A DNA stretch of 64,000 nt, taken from NCBI GenBank assembly GCA_022813625.1, contig JAKLMB010000005.1, positions 992,001 through 1,056,000 on the forward strand, written 5' to 3'. This DNA is from Aaosphaeria pasadenensis. Taxonomy: Eukaryota > Ascomycota > Dothideomycetes > Pleosporales. The translations under genes and the position numbers were made by a program. Of the stretch, positions 1-11,630 are shown piece after piece (the first letter of the stretch is position 1; every line of letters begins with the position of its first letter). The notes below the pieces were generated by a model. It worked only from the letters and a program-made list of their open reading frames with translations, was not told where the DNA came from and ran no database searches.

Positions 1-404
1 GGAGAAGTCTTAATCTTGTAGAGATACCCTCCGTTATTAAAACCCATGAGTATTTCTTCACCAGCTTCTTGTAAGAAACTTGTAGCGACATAGCCAGAAA
101 CTTCTCCAACTGATTCAGGATAGAGTACATCCTGGATAGGAACTTCACCTAGAATATGTCTGTATAGGCTATCGTTAGGCGTCCCATCCTTCAGTTGAAA
201 ACCATTTGCTCGAGCAATTTCGGAGGGCGAACGTCTATCACCACGCCATACCTCTGTAACTTCATCAGGACGCTCAGAGGATGGCTCATGAGTTATCGGA
301 TCGACCCAACGTCCAACATCAATGCGTGGTTTCGGACGAACGAGACCTGCATTGCTAAAGGTAATGAATGTCTCTAGGAGGAGTAAAAGCGTGCAATAAA
401 GCAT
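1..404 (-). CDS. Secreted ADP-ribosyltransferase-like protein (heat-labile enterotoxin A-chain family), C-terminus outside window
   Basis: An uninterrupted minus-strand frame opens at the ATG at 402-404 and runs off the window at base 1 after 134 codons. Residues 1-19 form a hydrophobic signal peptide with a likely cut after SNA, so the product should be secreted. Residues 53-60 (WRGDRRSP) match the catalytic-arginine segment of the enterotoxin A/pertussis S1 fold (R-x-D-x-R). GYVATS at 104-109 sits where the family has its STS strand, and GGYLYKI near 125-131 matches the following strand. The catalytic glutamate expected further on lies beyond the window, so activity cannot be judged. Secreted members are common in plant- and insect-associated fungi, where most are uncharacterised candidate effectors that would modify host proteins using NAD. 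No introns or breaks are visible. The family call is by motif pattern only. Confidence 0.72.
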   Translation of the reverse strand, partial: MLYCTLLLLLETFITFSNAGLVRPKPRIDVGRWVDPITHEPSSERPDEVTEVWRGDRRSPSEIARANGFQLKDGTPNDSLYRHILGEVPIQDVLYPESVGEVSGYVATSFLQEAGEEILMGFNNGGYLYKIKTS

Positions 405-1354
405 ATTTTTCAAGAGCTTTGCAACATAAAAGCTAAAAGTAAATGGATGAGACAAATGAATGAATGTGACAAATGAATGAATGAGGGGAGACAGGAAATT
501 TCGAAGAACACGAATGAGTGATGTAGGTAAAGAACTTAAGCTAGGCTAAAGGGGCCCTTTTATCTTTTCAACTCCGATCCTAATTTTTAAGTTGGGGAGA
601 CAGACTATCTGGCACTTCGGAATCCTGAGACATATTGTGCTATTACTCACGCGCAATAGGGTATGTTGATCAGACAAAACTTTGTATTGGGTTGCAGGGT
701 GCATCTAATGTCCGACAATATAATGTATAACAGTTACTAAGTAAAGTTCAGCAAGTGATATATGGGGACTGGCATCTCCAGAAAGCAGCAAAGAAGTGCA
801 GAACGGAATGAACCATTCTTTAGAGCGGGATGGTTGTTTTGTCAAATGTGGTCCAAAGCGGAAATGCCTGGTTCACCATTCCGAGATCCGAGATGTGCAC
901 CTAGCCCTATCGCAACTGTGTTGTCTATTGTAGATCACTAGAGCTACGCACACAAAGATTTACCGAATTAAGAACTACAAGTGTTGAACAAGAAACATTA
1001 CACGGGGATTTGTTAATTTTTCCTTTGTTGGTATGATTTATACATCGTGGGTATTATGTACATCTCTTTGGTGTTGTAGTTTTTGCCTACTGATCATGCA
1101 AGTGTAGACAGGCTTACTGCACTGTGCGGAATGATCTGAATCCCTGCAATACCAAAACTTCAATTCCGCAAGTAGAGCCCGTATAAAACAGTACTTTAAC
1201 ACCTTGGGCTAGCTCGATAATTGATCGAAATTGTGTATAGCCGCCCGCTAATGTAGAAAACGTAATGACGCTCATGAGAATACATAGCCAGAAGGCTTTA
1301 GAAAATGGGGTATCGTAAAATGCAAACGCCGACGTGATTCCAAGAGGGGAGCAA
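405..1354. other. Intergenic: promoter of the ADP-ribosyltransferase-like gene and 3' region of the DUF2293 gene
   Basis: AT-rich, without a convincing coding frame. The minus-strand frame at 1114-1551 overlaps the end of the DUF2293 gene and looks spurious. A 17-bp tandem repeat lies at 451-484. Confidence 0.6.
451..484. repeat. 17-bp direct tandem repeat (2 copies) upstream of the secreted protein gene
   Basis: The unit GACAAATGAATGAATGT/A occurs twice without a gap at 451-467 and 468-484, differing only in the last base. It lies 47-80 bp upstream of the minus-strand ATG at 404, so it is in the presumed promoter or 5' leader. Confidence 0.85.
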
Positions 1355-3686
1355 TCAATAAAAACCAGATCTGTTACGATACTCGCTAGGTGCCGCAGAG
1401 TAGCGAATTTGGCGATTGACTGGCTCAAAATGGTCGTATTGGGGGGCTGATCTCTCAGCATATGCAGGTACGCGATTGGCTTGGGCGCCGTAGGGATTAG
1501 AAACGTATGGCCGACCACGAAGTGCATGCGTATGTGAAGGGACAATATCAAAGAGTCGATCTCTGTCTGAACGCCTATATGGGCTGGAGTTCAGGTCAAT
1601 GTCGTTACGTGGAGGGGCTGGTCCGTGAGACAGCTGCCTCCCGGACCGATTATAAGTATTATCCAGAGGTAGTCGGGTATGTGAGCGATTCAAAATAGAT
1701 TGGGGAGGTGGCGGTGGCAATGGAGCACTATGGTCTAGAGGCCTGAGGCGTTTGTGCTGAGGTTCATACGGACGAGGGTCTTCGCGAATGATGGGTGCGA
1801 AAGCTTTCCTTTTGGGTGTATGCACAATGGAATGATGACTTCCCATGGGAGCAGATCTGTGGTCATCGATAGGGATCAAACCTTCAGGGTAGCGCCTTGG
1901 AGATACTACAATCCCGGTCTCTTGCTCAATAGATGGGAGCACAATTTCTTCTCTTGGTGAACGCCCGGAGTTGCCCAGGTGCGCTGATCTCATTCCATGG
2001 GTGTCCTGTGAGTCGACTTGTCTTGGGCTTTGCACGCGCCCATTGCTATGATGAAAGACAGAAGACGGCGAAGGGGGGTACTCTACCGTATGAGAAGCAT
2101 ACTCTGCTGCCCTTGTTGGTACCAGGCCGGGTTCATCAATTGGTTCAAGCTGTGAGAGTTAGCTATATCCACCAGAAGAGCCTGCGGGGGACCAGCTCCC
2201 AATAGCAACGTCCCGAAGTACTCACATTATACCATGTCCCATCCGAACCCTGTACCAGGCCCGCACGTGGAGCAGGTCGAATTCCTCGTCTATGTAATTT
2301 AGCTGCGTTCAGAAAAATATCGCGTGGAAACCTACACTTCTGTTTGTCGTTTGATGTGCGGGATGGAAGGGTAATTATGACTCAAAGGCACTTGCTGTAT
2401 GTAAGATGGTTGCGCAGGGACTCTGACGAGCGGTCTGGGTGATCCGGGAACAGAGATGACACCCCTGTGCGCAGGCTCTAGATATATCATCCGCCTTCTG
2501 TGGCCAACGGGGCGCACGTCAAGAGAAAACATATCTGCTGGGTTATTAGGGCGCAGTTCGCCCGCAGTCGCCTGGCTAGATATGATTTCCATGCTAGCTT
2601 CACTTCCATCGAACGAGGTATCATCAGTCTCACTCTCATCATCGCTTTCATCATCGTCAAGAACGATGATCTCACGAAATGTTTCTTCTAGCTCATTGCC
2701 AGTGTCACCCTCGTCGCGCCATTCTTTCAACTTGCCATAAGTGATCGACTGTACTTGGGATCGTGCTTCGGGCCAGGTTCCTCCAGTCTTTAGGATGGTG
2801 TCATAATTTGTGTACTGGTGACGGATATAGGCTCCAACGGCAAGTTGCACGCGGCGCGCAAGGGTTAGATCTTTAGCATTACCTACTCTGTTCGTTCCCT
2901 ACGAGTCGTTAAGATCTCCGTTTAATCCTGACGGTACAGAAAAATACTCACCTCTTCGAAAGCATGGCTTACGACTCCGTCAAGGTCTAATGAAGGAATC
3001 TTTGGAAATACTTCCAAGATGGCGCCGCGGATCTGATCTTTTGTTTCTTTTTCAGTCATGGGTCGACCATGGAGACGCATACGGTGTCCATAATCCCGCA
3101 GCGTCCTGGCTAACCTTGTCTCTTCATAATTTCTTGAGCTTTTATGAAACGTTCCATTTCGCCATATGTACCCCAGTACATCGCAAGCTTCGTCTATGAT
3201 TTGATTGGGGAAGTGGTGCCCTATCCTTTGGGTGTCGATACGAGGCGCGTGGTCGTTATCCTTGTCAGGATCGGAATTCTTCCTTGCCTTTGGTTGTGCC
3301 TGTGATGATATGTTAATGCTGGCTCGGTTAACTGAGAACAAGTACGCACAGTTACAATATGGGCTTCCAGGTTACGCTGTCTACATCGTTCTTTGCAATA
3401 TTCTGTGAGTTCTGGGTGACCCAAGGGCACAAAGGTGTATCCTGGTGGTGATTCTGCGGAGTATGCCATCTATTTACAAGTTAGGTTTCCGAAATTGAGA
3501 TAATCAAGTGAGTCCACGGACAACAGAGCGAAGTTTCTTCTTTTCTTGCGTGACGACCTCCATCACGACTTTGTATGGTTTCTTTTTCCGTGCGGCTTTG
3601 GCGCGATCAACTGTAGATAGACTAGAACCCACGGCATGCCGCGATCCATGCCGTGATCCATGATGGTTCACAGGAACACGAGCCAT
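1355..3686 (-). CDS. DUF2293 domain protein, six exons
   Basis: Proposed exons: 3686-3522, 3469-3350, 3299-2952, 2898-2392, 2339-2226, 2149-1355, giving about 682 residues. All joins are phase 0; introns are 50-76 nt. The start has a Lys-rich segment (KKKPYKVVMEVVTQEKKK) typical of fungal DUF2293 proteins. The DUF2293 core runs from FPNQIIDEACDVLGYIW through TEKETKDQIRGAILEVFPKI and DLTLARRVQLAVGAYIRHQY. After it come an acidic stretch (LDDDESDDESETDD) and a long Pro/Arg/Ser-rich, probably disordered tail. The first donor is weak (GTCCGT at 3521 or GTTGTC at 3524), which changes one residue. The fourth intron (2391-2340, 52 nt, donor GTGCCT) is needed to keep frame between the core and the tail. 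The function is unknown; the charged, disordered make-up suggests a nuclear role, but that is a guess. Confidence 0.8.
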
Positions 3687-4021
3687 GCTGCCCGGAATCG
3701 AGAGAACTCCGTCAGATCTGTGGGCAACAGAGGCAAAAGCCTAAGTCCTGTAACGTATGATTTGTTAGTAGCAAGGGGAACGAGAAGAGTTGAAGTGGCG
3801 ATAGCCGAAAGCAACACTGTCGGTAATCAGTTCTGGCGCGACTATGTGGTGTTCACCGCTCCAGCGACTCTACAACCCTGCCGCCAGTCAATCCTCTTGA
3901 CAGCGGCACGATGGGAAGTTGGTCTGCTGTAAAACAAGAAACACGTTGAAGTACGAGTATAATGACCGTTTGGCCCTTCTACAAACTCGACCTTGGGCGA
4001 GCGTAAATACAGGTAGGTTGG

Positions 4022-4050
4022 GGTGTGTGTGTGAAAGAGAGAGAGAGAGG
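4022..4050. repeat. (GT)n/(GA)n microsatellite in the 5' leader of the DUF1763-like gene
   Basis: A short GT run passes directly into a GA run (GTGTGTGTGTG then AAAGAGAGAGAGAGAGG), about 160-185 bp upstream of the ATG at 4207. Confidence 0.85.
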
Positions 4051-4206
4051 GCGGGCAGCGAAAGTGAGGCAAGTCATCAAGATACCAAGAGTGGTGAAAG
4101 GCTTGGCATCAAGCGGCCACATTTGCGCTCTTATTGGTTGGCTCCTCCTGATTATTCAGATTGCCCATCTGCCTGGATTATCATACAAACAACAACATCT
4201 TCGGCC

Positions 4207-4620
4207 ATGGCGCAGCAAGAGATCATACACGCGTATCGACATCTCTATCGGCACTCCCTCCGCGCCATACTATACTCAAAACCAGCGAGATACACTCTTC
4301 GATCACGCATCCGCCTCGCGTTCCGCAAAAGCCCTCCTGAAGCGTACGACCCTCAAAGGGTTGCCAACACCATCGAATTCCTGCAGTACGCTGCACGCGA
4401 AAATGGCCTAGAACACAAGATAGTGAAGAATCTCCTTCTTGTATGGTGGAACCAAGATCTCGGTGGATACAACAGGGCAGCTCGCAATACAACCAGAATT
4501 TCGAATGAAGGGACGGAAATCAAAACGACGGCATATGACACATTCAACCATAGTATTATGATGTTAAATGAGAGTATGGGCATGTGTCTGCCACACATGA
4601 CTACTCGAGATCCGATTTGA
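4207..4620 (+). CDS. Small DUF1763-type protein with an LYR-like motif
   Basis: Single exon of 137 residues. The frame extends upstream, but the first sensible ATG is at 4207 (CGGCCATGG context). The N-terminus AYRHLYRHSLRA carries the Leu-Tyr-Arg triplet typical of LYR proteins, which help assemble respiratory complexes, Fe-S proteins or the mitoribosome. It is followed by a basic helix, then by DPQRVANTIEFLQYAARENG and EHKIVKNLLLVWWNQ, which I recall as conserved in fungal DUF1763 proteins. A mitochondrial location is inferred from the basic N-terminus and motif. The last 50 residues look less conserved and could be lineage-specific. It diverges from the DUF2293 gene, with about 520 bp between the two starts. 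Confidence 0.65.
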   Translation: MAQQEIIHAYRHLYRHSLRAILYSKPARYTLRSRIRLAFRKSPPEAYDPQRVANTIEFLQYAARENGLEHKIVKNLLLVWWNQDLGGYNRAARNTTRISNEGTEIKTTAYDTFNHSIMMLNESMGMCLPHMTTRDPI

Positions 4621-4826
4621 AATGCCTGAACAAGACATTCTAATCAAAGAGTCTGTTCTGCTAGAAATAATAAGGTGGCCCTATTCAACAAAGATGGCTT
4701 GCAGGGCCTGCAAGTGCTGCTTGATAATATCAACCAGCCGCTAACTCTTCATAAACTTCAGGCCTAGGCCTCCTATGGGGTGAACGAAGGTCCTAAGCAC
4801 GGGGCGGGTCTAAGGTCGCCTTCGGA

Positions 4827-5889
4827 TTACATGAAGTCATCGAGGAAATCTTCGTCCCGATCTTGATTACTGGATTGCGCGACATTGTCCTCGGCCATCA
4901 GATCATCATACATATGATCCCTTTGCCAGGCCTTTTCTTTGCGCTCTTTAGCGACGCGAGCTTCTTCCTTACGCTATAAAGTAATCAGCAACCTCAAGCA
5001 AAAGGCCTGAGCCATTTGAAGGATGGCAGTACGGATGGAGTGGAGGGATGATGCTTGGGAGAGCGAGGGGGATAATTGAGTAAAGAAGTTGATCAAGGAA
5101 GTTGATGTAGCATAGTTGATAAACAATTCAGCAAAGTAACATACCCTAGTTTGTTGAGCATCTCTATCTTTCTTCCTAAGCTCTTTGAGTCGATTCTCCT
5201 TCTCCATTGCCAGGTCAGGGAACTTCTCGACTTTAGTTTTGTTCAGCCGATTCACAATCGGATTCTCGCGCTGCACGACGTGCACACGTTTGACCTGTCA
5301 CAAACCTCTCATTTAGCCACATCAAATAAGTACAACAATAGATGACTGTAGTTTACCTTGCGATTGTCCTTGAAACCAACTTGACCGACCGCCATGCTGC
5401 CATCTTTTTTCAAATTCGACCACGGCGTGTAGATGACAGTGATGTTGTCCTTCTTGTTACCTGCATGTAGAGTCAGCCAAATTTATGTAATGAAATCATC
5501 TGGGAAACAGGACTATAATGTACCCTCGATACTGTTGGCTTTGGTCAACTGGGCGCAATCGATCAGGAGATTCTGTTCGATATCTTCCCACGCCTGGCCG
5601 TCGGGGAGTCTCAAGTAAATATGGGCGGACGAGAGATTGTCAACATGGAACCAGACGTCTTCCTCGAAACCATACTTGATAAGTTCCTCATCTGTAGATA
5701 GTCAGAAGAAGTTTAACGAACCAAATTTTGATTCGCTGAGATGTTTTAATTGGCCTATGGTTTATACCGATTTGTTTCCGGTGAAGAATAGTGAATTTTG
5801 GGGTGGAAAATCATACTTTCAACCTTGTCTTTGCCAACGTAGATGAAGGCTGATGGAGACACCGTATTGGAGGTGAAATAGTATACCAT
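4827..5889 (-). CDS. JLP2: CCDC25/Jlp2 family protein (NFACT-R/DUF814 domain)
   Basis: Exons 5889-5817, 5691-5524, 5460-5357, 5294-5145, 4973-4827 join in frame to 213 residues, close to the usual 208-213. The start MVYYFTSNTVSPSAFIYVGK and the segment ENEELIKYGFEEDVWFHVD with SSAHIYLRLPDG are hallmarks of the NFACT-R domain. The C-terminal third is a highly charged coiled coil (NRLKELRKKDRDAQQ, then RKEEARVAKERKEK) ending in an acidic EDFLDDFM tail. Yeast Jlp2 and human CCDC25 are the relatives; the human protein has been reported to bind DNA, and the family resembles ribosome-associated NFACT proteins. The role in fungi is not established. Introns are 125, 63, 62 and 171 nt with good donors (GTATGA, GTACAT, GTAAAC, GTATGT). 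Confidence 0.88.
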
Positions 5890-6272
5890 CTTGAGCGGCG
5901 CTCTCCCGACGATGGGGGCGTTGACACACTTGATACTCGAAAGGTGAAGCGCGTAATCAGGTAGTCGCTCAACGGTGAATTTCGGTGCACGTGGTGGGGA
6001 ATTTAGGTAGATGGTGGGGTACGCCACACTAAGACAGCACAGGACCATTCCCTGGGTTAAATGTTTTTTTATCCCATTCTTTATTCTACATACAAATTCC
6101 AATCGTGTCTAGCGCCAGCCAGTGGTATCGAATAGACAATACGCATCCTTATGATCAAAAACGCCAATTGCCTAAATGCAATGCATTCGCTCCGAGTCCC
6201 ATGCTTGAAAAATGAAAACTATTGGCATGCTACATACTAGAATCACAAAGGCAGCTGACCGCATACTTCTCA
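5890..6272. other. Intergenic between SEC1 3' end and the CCDC25-like gene start
   Basis: Both neighbours are on the minus strand, so this holds the SEC1 3' UTR and the CCDC25-like promoter. No separate gene is seen. Confidence 0.6.
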
Positions 6273-8763
6273 CTACGACTTTGAAGAAGAGAAGAAGTGA
6301 TGTTTCTTCTTCTTTTTCTCCTTCTCTCCATCTTTTGTAAGCTTGCCCGTCTGAAGGTGACTTCCGGGGCCACTCTGTGCTTTCCCGGAATTCAGGGTCA
6401 TCTGAGCCAAACCAGCGGTGGGTGGGCCGCCTCCTGGTCTGGATGGCAATCCACCTTGAATATTCGGCGCCGGTGCTCCTGCTGGCATTGGTCGTGGCGG
6501 AGCAGGTTTTGGTGCGACTGGTTTCGGTGGCTCCGGCTTCTCGAACAGATGGGCTGGCGCCTTGGGCTGAGGGCCGTCCACAGGCAGATGCAGCTGCCGG
6601 CGACTTACGCTCAAATCCCCAACCTGCCGTAGATAGAGACTCGGGTTAACCATATGAGAGCTTACAAGGAAGACATCTCTGGAAGTCTTCTGAGACACCT
6701 CGTAACAAGCACGAGACTCTGAGTAGGTCGCTCCACCAGCTACAAATACGATCACTCGCTGTCGAGGCTCGACACTGTTAAGACGAGTCTTTGCCCACGT
6801 CGGCTTCGCGGATCTAAGGGATGCGGCCGATACGTTGTCTTGGGTAGAAGGATATGCTTCTTCGGCCTGTGGTTTGGTGTATGGGAACACATCTTGAGGT
6901 AAAGTACCACGAATATGCTCTTCCAGCAGGCTCTGTACTCCGTTCACATATCTTGACAATGCATACTCTTCAGCATTGGGAGGAGGTGTCGTGTTTGGAG
7001 GAAACAGAGGGGGTGGCGGATCACGCTTTTCTTTCAAAGCTTTGGAGGTGCGAGCACCGAGGAGATCCAGATTTCGGATGACGGAACCATCTTGAGGTGG
7101 TAGTTGAGAATGAAGGAGAAGCTTCTGGAGATCCGCAGGGAGAATTCCATCTTTGAACAGAACGTAGAGTGCAATGAGGCGCAGACGGTCGGCTGGAGTG
7201 ACGGCTTCTTCATCCAAAGTTCGAACAACTTGATCCGCCATGTTTTTTGCTTTGCGATAATCCTCGTCAAGCCCTGTCGCCAAGCACTACCACAATGTTA
7301 GTTTCAAAACCAAGAGGTTCCATGGGCATGCTTACCTGTTCTACAGAGGCCAAGTCTGGAAGCTTTTGCCTTTGGAATATATTCATGCATTCTTGAGCCA
7401 TAGTCAGGTGCAACGAATATGCCTCTTTCATCTCCTGAAACTGGGGAAGGCCGGCCATCATATCCTTGATCGCATTCAGTCCATTCATCCCAGAGGCGTT
7501 TGCACTGTCCTGCTTGGTAAAGTGAGGGTTATCGGCTATAAATCTTTGGAAGTCTCCCATCAACTTGTCGATGGTATCCTTCATGTGACGATGGCGGTTC
7601 TCTACCCAAATCTTATCCTTATCGCTGATTTCCATATCCTTCTCTTCCGCCCCTGGTTCGTCTTCGTTTATAACAGTCCTATAGGTTACTTTATCCCCAT
7701 CTTGTATCTTTAGTAGATCATGAGCCATTGCTTGGTATGTGAACTCGTGAAGGAGTGGCGCAAACAAGTCCATTGAACGGTCGGTGATATATAGCGCGCC
7801 GCGCGGTCTGTTTGACTGTGGTGGGAAGTCTGGGTTGAATTGCGCATACATATCGAGTTTCTCTTGTACGAATCGCGCCAAGTGCGAACATAGTACGCTT
7901 GCCTCATGGGTGGGATTGCGAGGTCGATGGTACCGAATAGTCGGATACTCACCAAGGGCGACACAAACACCGGTCAGCTACGTTCAATCAGCATGATTCC
8001 ACTTCATATGAAACGTCAATCGCTACCTTCTCTGCAATGTCCTCCATATGCCCACGAACAAGATTGTTGCAGTCAGGGTGGAATAGGACAGGAAAACTCC
8101 ATGGATCCTTGAACACCACAAGATGCGATTCTCGTGGATGAAAGTCTATAGACATGACTTTGAACATGCGGATTTGTTGCTGCGCCATCTGTGAATTATC
8201 GAGACGTTGCCGCAGATTTGCTGCAGGGACTATGTCTTTCATTAGCGGGTGCAAATATAACAGCGGACATTCCAGGTAAATTTACGGCTTGTCCAGATCA
8301 GAAATGTTCCTCTGTATTTCCGCCTCTCGAAGTCAGCCATGACGCAATCAACAATGTGGGGATCCGGTGTGAGGAAGTAGACGGCATCCGTTTCTTTTTG
8401 GTCTGGTCTTCGCTCTTCGATGCGCTCGATGTCTGCCAAACCTGTTAGGAAGGTATGTGGAGAGATGATATGCGAGGAGGCGCACTTGTTATATTTTGAT
8501 TGAGAACGTCATCCTCCTTAACGACATTGTTCATGAGCTTCTGGCTCTTCTCGTCCACGACTAAGACTTTCCACTGCGAACGGGGTTAGAACATCGTTGA
8601 GAGTCGGAAAGGGAAAGTAGAGCTTACGTCACCGCGGGTGGTGCCTCGAATGGTGTTTATGATGACTGTCAGAATGATAAGTATTTTGTAGCTCGAGGCA
8701 AATACGCGCGATAGGGAGAGAGCGCATACGGTCACGCTGGACATCGATGATTGAGACGCCCAT
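6273..8763 (-). CDS. SEC1: Sec1/Munc18 family protein, exocytic SNARE regulator
   Basis: Seven exons (8763-8730, 8665-8628, 8573-8486, 8432-8286, 8220-8027, 7977-7336, 7286-6273) give 718 residues, normal for fungal Sec1. It binds assembled t-SNAREs/SNARE complexes and promotes fusion of secretory vesicles at the plasma membrane. Family landmarks: start MGVSIIDVQRD; WKVLVVDEKS; PHIVDCVMADFERRKYRG; MSIDFHPRESHLVVFKDPWS; ALYITDRSMDLFAPLLHEFT; and RLRLIALYVLFKDG. The C-terminal about 100 residues are Pro/Ala/Gly-rich and end in a Lys/His/Ser tail (KEKKKKKHHFFSSSKS). Introns are 49-65 nt. Between exons 4 and 5 a spurious in-frame alternative (HPLMKD) exists; the GTAAAT...CTGCAG intron gives the family-like WTSPNLRQRLD instead. 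Confidence 0.93.
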
Positions 8764-9252
8764 GGCGGCGGATTGGCGGGGTGGAACGTCAGAGCCCGTC
8801 CAACAGCAGATAGATTGTATTTGGTGGAGCTCTCTCGAAGGTCAAATACGTAGAGTCTGAAGATCGTATCGCGTGGAGCCAGTGGAGGGCGAAATTGGGC
8901 GGGTTGGCAGGCTGGAATGAAGGTAGATTCGAGGGGAAGCTTGTGACGGAGGTGGTTGTGGTGGTGCAAGATGACAGCAAGTGGTAGGTGGGTGGTGGAG
9001 GTCGGCGTTTCGCTTTCCGTTCGGGGGTGCCTGGCCTGACGTCCTCGACTGACGTTGGGAGCTTTTTTGGACGTGGGTAGGCTTTTTTTTCGAAGAAGCT
9101 TTGCTACAATCAGCGACCACTTCCCCCCAGCGCCAACCAATGCAATGTTCATTATGCGCTACCATATTCGCCACTGTTAACGCTTCCGATGCCATATACG
9201 ATAGACGACAACCCTGAGCATTGCCCACGAAGGAACATTCTGCCCGCCTGCA
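8764..9252. other. Shared divergent promoter of SEC1 and SUV3
   Basis: 489 bp separate the two start codons. Several minus-strand ORFs here are low-complexity and unsupported. Confidence 0.6.
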
Positions 9253-11630
9253 ATGCCTGCATTGGCAACGCGGCGTCCGTCGCTGTGTCTATTCTGTCAA
9301 CACATCTTCAAGTCCACTCCTCGACCCCGGCGTCCTCTACCGCATACCCCTTCCGCATACTTTTCTGGACGACATGTGAAGGAAAGATTTGAAAGGAGGT
9401 CACCGGGAAAACCAGCGAAGCCTCGAGACCTCTCTAAGTTTGGCCAATGGGTACCCTCCACCAATTCTTGCGGTACCATGATAGCGATCGCTAATCATTT
9501 GCCAGAGTTTCAATCCACTCAGAAAACCTCAAAAGGACCCTATCACCCTTGCTCAGCAGGCATTGTCCTCCATCAGAAAGGAATTCGAGCACGCTGATTA
9601 TCTCGATAGCCTCAACCTTACCCACGATCAGTTTTTGGAGCAATGGAACAAATTCATCCGTTACGTCCAAGTTTGGATAAAGAGGGACGCACCGGAGCTT
9701 GGGGGTGGACCATCTGCGGCTTCTGAACGAATACTCCAGGCCAAATTAAAGCAATTATTCTTCGCGCAAGTCTACGGAGGTCGGTTTACAAAAGCTGAGC
9801 TAGAGAATCAGAAGGGACTGGCAAACTTACGCTATCCTGCTGAATGGTATCCCGCGACCAGAGAGATTTCGCGTACGGTGCATTTACATGTAGGTCCGAC
9901 TAATTCTGGAAAGACGTACCACGCTCTTAAGCGTCTCGAAGAATCGAAGCGGGGGATCTATCTGGGACCACTGCGTCTCTTGGCGCACGAAGTTTACACA
10001 CGTTTGAATGCAAAGGGGAAGCCATGTGCGCTTATCACTGGTGAGGAGCAGCGGATACCTAGTGAAGACGTATCTATGTGGAGTTGCACAGTGGAGATGG
10101 CTCCGCTGAATACCGAGCTAGAAATAGCTGTCATAGACGAGATCCAGATGATCAATCACCAGGAAAGAGGATGGGCGTGGACGCAAGCGTTCCTTGGGGT
10201 CCAGGCCAAAGAACTCCACCTGTGTGGTGAAGCACGTACCGTGCCACTGATCAAGCAGCTATGCGCCATTACTGGGGATAAAGTTGTAGTACACAACTAC
10301 GAGCGACTCAGCCCTTTGAGAGTTGCAAATAGAAGCCTAAAAGGGAAACTTAATTCTCTGGAAAAGGGCGACTGCATCGTTACCTTCTCAGTTCTGGGCA
10401 TCCATGCGCTGAGACGCCAAATTGAAGGGAAAACCGGGAAAAAGTGTGCAATTGTTTATGGCAGCCTACCTCCCGAGACACGAGCCCAGCAAGCCCGGTT
10501 GTTTAATGACCCGGATAATGAATATGACTTTCTGGTCGCAAGCGACGCTGTGGGCATGGGCTTGAATCTGTAAGCTACTCCATAGGCGGATCATAAAACA
10601 CAAGGCTAATTGCAATTGTAGGAGCATTAAACGCGTCATCTTTGAAACAACTGTAAAGAACGACGGGCAAAACTACAAGTCATTAGACATATCAGATGTA
10701 AAGCAGATAGCTGGTAGGGCCGGTCGCTATAGGAGCGCTCACCAAGCCATCACACAGGATAGCAAAGATGCCGCATCGCAAGCTGTTGCTAATCCTAACA
10801 TCGGCCTCGATGATGTGAAGCCGACTGAAAAGCCACTGGGTCCACCAAAAGAAGAGACTGTGGGTTATGCCACGACGCTTGAAGACGTAGACTTTCAGTA
10901 TCTGAAAACAACCATGGAGCGCGATCCTCCTATCATCCGAACTGCAGGCCTTTTCCCGCCATCCGTCGTTGTGGAGAGATTCGCCAATTACTTCCCACCC
11001 GGCACTCCGTTCAGCTATATCATGCTGCGTTTACACGAGATCTCGAATACCACTGGTCGATTTCATCTGTGCACGCTTAAAGATCAACTCGCGATTGCAG
11101 ACGTAATACATCCAATAAGAGGACTGACGATCCAAGATCGTATTTTGCTGTGTGCAGCTCCGACAAATGCCCGCGACGCAAATGAAAAGGAGTTCCTACA
11201 GGAACTCGCAAGGTGCATCGCTGACAAGAAGACCGGAGACCTTCTCGAGCTACCCATCCCGCTCGAACTCTTAGACGAGAAACCTTCCGGAGGGAGGCCG
11301 TTCCTTTTCCGCCTGGAACAACTCCACAAGATGCTGGTCCTGTATCTGTGGGTCAGCTACAGATTCCCTAATGTATTCACAACAAGGGCACTTGCCAATC
11401 ACACAAAGCAGCTGGTGGAAGATGCTATCGAGCATGTATTGAGCGAATTCAATTTCACCGAAGCCTCACGTGTCAAGCTGGCCAAACAGCGACAAAGAGC
11501 CGTCAAGCGAGGGCTGGAGTACGGGAAACTCGAGGGACTCGAGGATATAGGATCGTCCGGAGAGGAACAGCTGCACATAGACAGCGTCAAACCGAAAACC
11601 TTTCAAATTCGACGGGTCAGCAGTAATTAG
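9253..11630 (+). CDS. SUV3: Mitochondrial ATP-dependent RNA helicase Suv3
   Basis: Exons 9253-9450, 9506-10569, 10622-11630 join to 756 residues. Suv3 is the helicase of the mitochondrial RNA degradosome, working with an exoribonuclease (Dss1 in yeast). The N-terminus is Arg/Ser-rich without acids (MPALATRRPSLCLFCQHIF), as in a mitochondrial presequence. Helicase motifs: Walker A HVGPTNSGKTYHA; the DExH-like box VIDEIQMI; motif IV/V region VTFSVLGIHALRRQIE and SDAVGMGLNL; and motif VI QIAGRAGRY just after intron 2. The Suv3 C-terminal domain follows (AGLFPPSVVVERFANYFP ... LLELPIPLELL). Both introns (55 and 52 nt) have a GCTAAT branch site. The tail after about residue 700 is charged and less conserved. 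Confidence 0.94.

Noticed and set aside
2330..2400. Frameshift in the DUF2293 gene
   Set aside because: A 52-nt phase-0 intron (2391-2340) explains the frame change without an indel, and the next exons stay in phase.
8221..8285. SEC1 reading through the segment encoding HPLMKDIVPAA
   Set aside because: That frame has no splice join to the previous exon; the GTAAAT...CTGCAG intron gives correct phase and a family-like sequence.
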